Notes under the pieces: generated by a model
What the model was told of the DNA's origin: nothing
Seen by the model: only the letters and a program-made list of their open reading frames with translations
Databases searched by the model: none
Program-made: the position numbers and the translations under genes
DNA from: Acidovorax sp. sic0104
GTDB lineage: Bacteria > Pseudomonadota > Gammaproteobacteria > Burkholderiales > Burkholderiaceae_C
DNA: 64,000 bases
NCBI RefSeq assembly: GCF_019219095.1
Contig: NZ_JAHUWH010000001.1
Coordinates: forward strand, 862,832 to 926,831
Direction: 5' to 3'
Shown here: positions 63,995 through 64,000 of the stretch, piece after piece
Layout of the letters: each line of letters starts with the position of its first letter
Numbering within the stretch: position 1 is the first letter of the stretch

Positions 63995-64000
63995 GCACCA

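Larger units (their letters stand above)
63553..64000. other. Repeat-filled intergenic end of the window
   Basis: No gene is supported here. The region holds six tandem units of a 44-base repeat and, at the edge, a hairpin. Open frames in the array are products of the repeat. Confidence 0.7.

Noticed and set aside
63722..63998. Short minus-strand open frames with FDKLNPNGR or FRQAQPERA repeats
   Set aside because: They are translations of the 44-base tandem repeat and the edge hairpin, not genes.

Overview
The window is GC-rich, densely packed DNA from a betaproteobacterium of the Burkholderiales, most likely Comamonadaceae (Acidovorax or a close relative). The evidence is the gene content and order (argB beside slmA, fabA-fabB, glyQ-glyS-gmhB-plsC, a Bug-family binding protein, a phasin with a lysine/alanine tail) and several short dispersed repeats. 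No rRNA, tRNA, CRISPR array, transposase or prophage gene was seen.

Layout. At 1-4 kb, minus-strand argB, an OmpR-type regulator, its histidine kinase and slmA (cut by the window edge). At 4-14 kb, a minus-strand ABC-transporter-dependent surface-polysaccharide cluster: WecA-like initiating transferase, two glycosyltransferases, sugar epimerase, Wzm/Wzt exporter with a carbohydrate-binding extension on Wzt, acyltransferase, methyltransferase with a coiled-coil tail, acetyltransferase and a lytic transglycosylase. At 14-17.7 kb, a small set of exported proteins: parvulin-type isomerase, two lipoproteins and a 313-residue secreted protein with the codon use and expression signals of a very abundant product. 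At 17.7-28.3 kb, a complete type II secretion operon, transcribed gspE-F-G-H-I-J-K-L-M-(C/N)-D. At 28-34 kb, two more glycosyltransferases and rfbBDAC for dTDP-L-rhamnose.

From 34 to 46.5 kb come housekeeping and storage genes: a two-domain fatty-acyl reductase, phasin, TetR regulator, TPR protein, coaX, LysM/BON protein, rhodanese, YgjP-like metallopeptidase, plsC, gmhB and glyQS. From 46.9 to 58 kb: periplasmic asparaginase with a divergent LysR regulator, fabAB, lnt-corC, an acetyltransferase, a three-gene ABC-2 operon and an Lrp regulator. From 58 to 63.5 kb on the plus strand: a secreted lipase with its foldase, then hpd, a Bug protein and phhA (phenylalanine/tyrosine catabolism). The window ends in a tandem 44-bp repeat array.

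How it fits together. Rhamnose made by RfbBDAC can feed the glycosyltransferases on either side of the secretion operon, and Wzm/Wzt would export the glycan. The type II system is the expected route for the lipase (which has its foldase here) and possibly for the abundant protein encoded just downstream of it. The most unusual signal is a dispersed ~60-bp palindromic element. Three copies are embedded in coding sequence (histidine kinase, rfbD, lnt) and are translated in the same frame. Two copies in the opposite, stop-containing orientation sit at gene ends.
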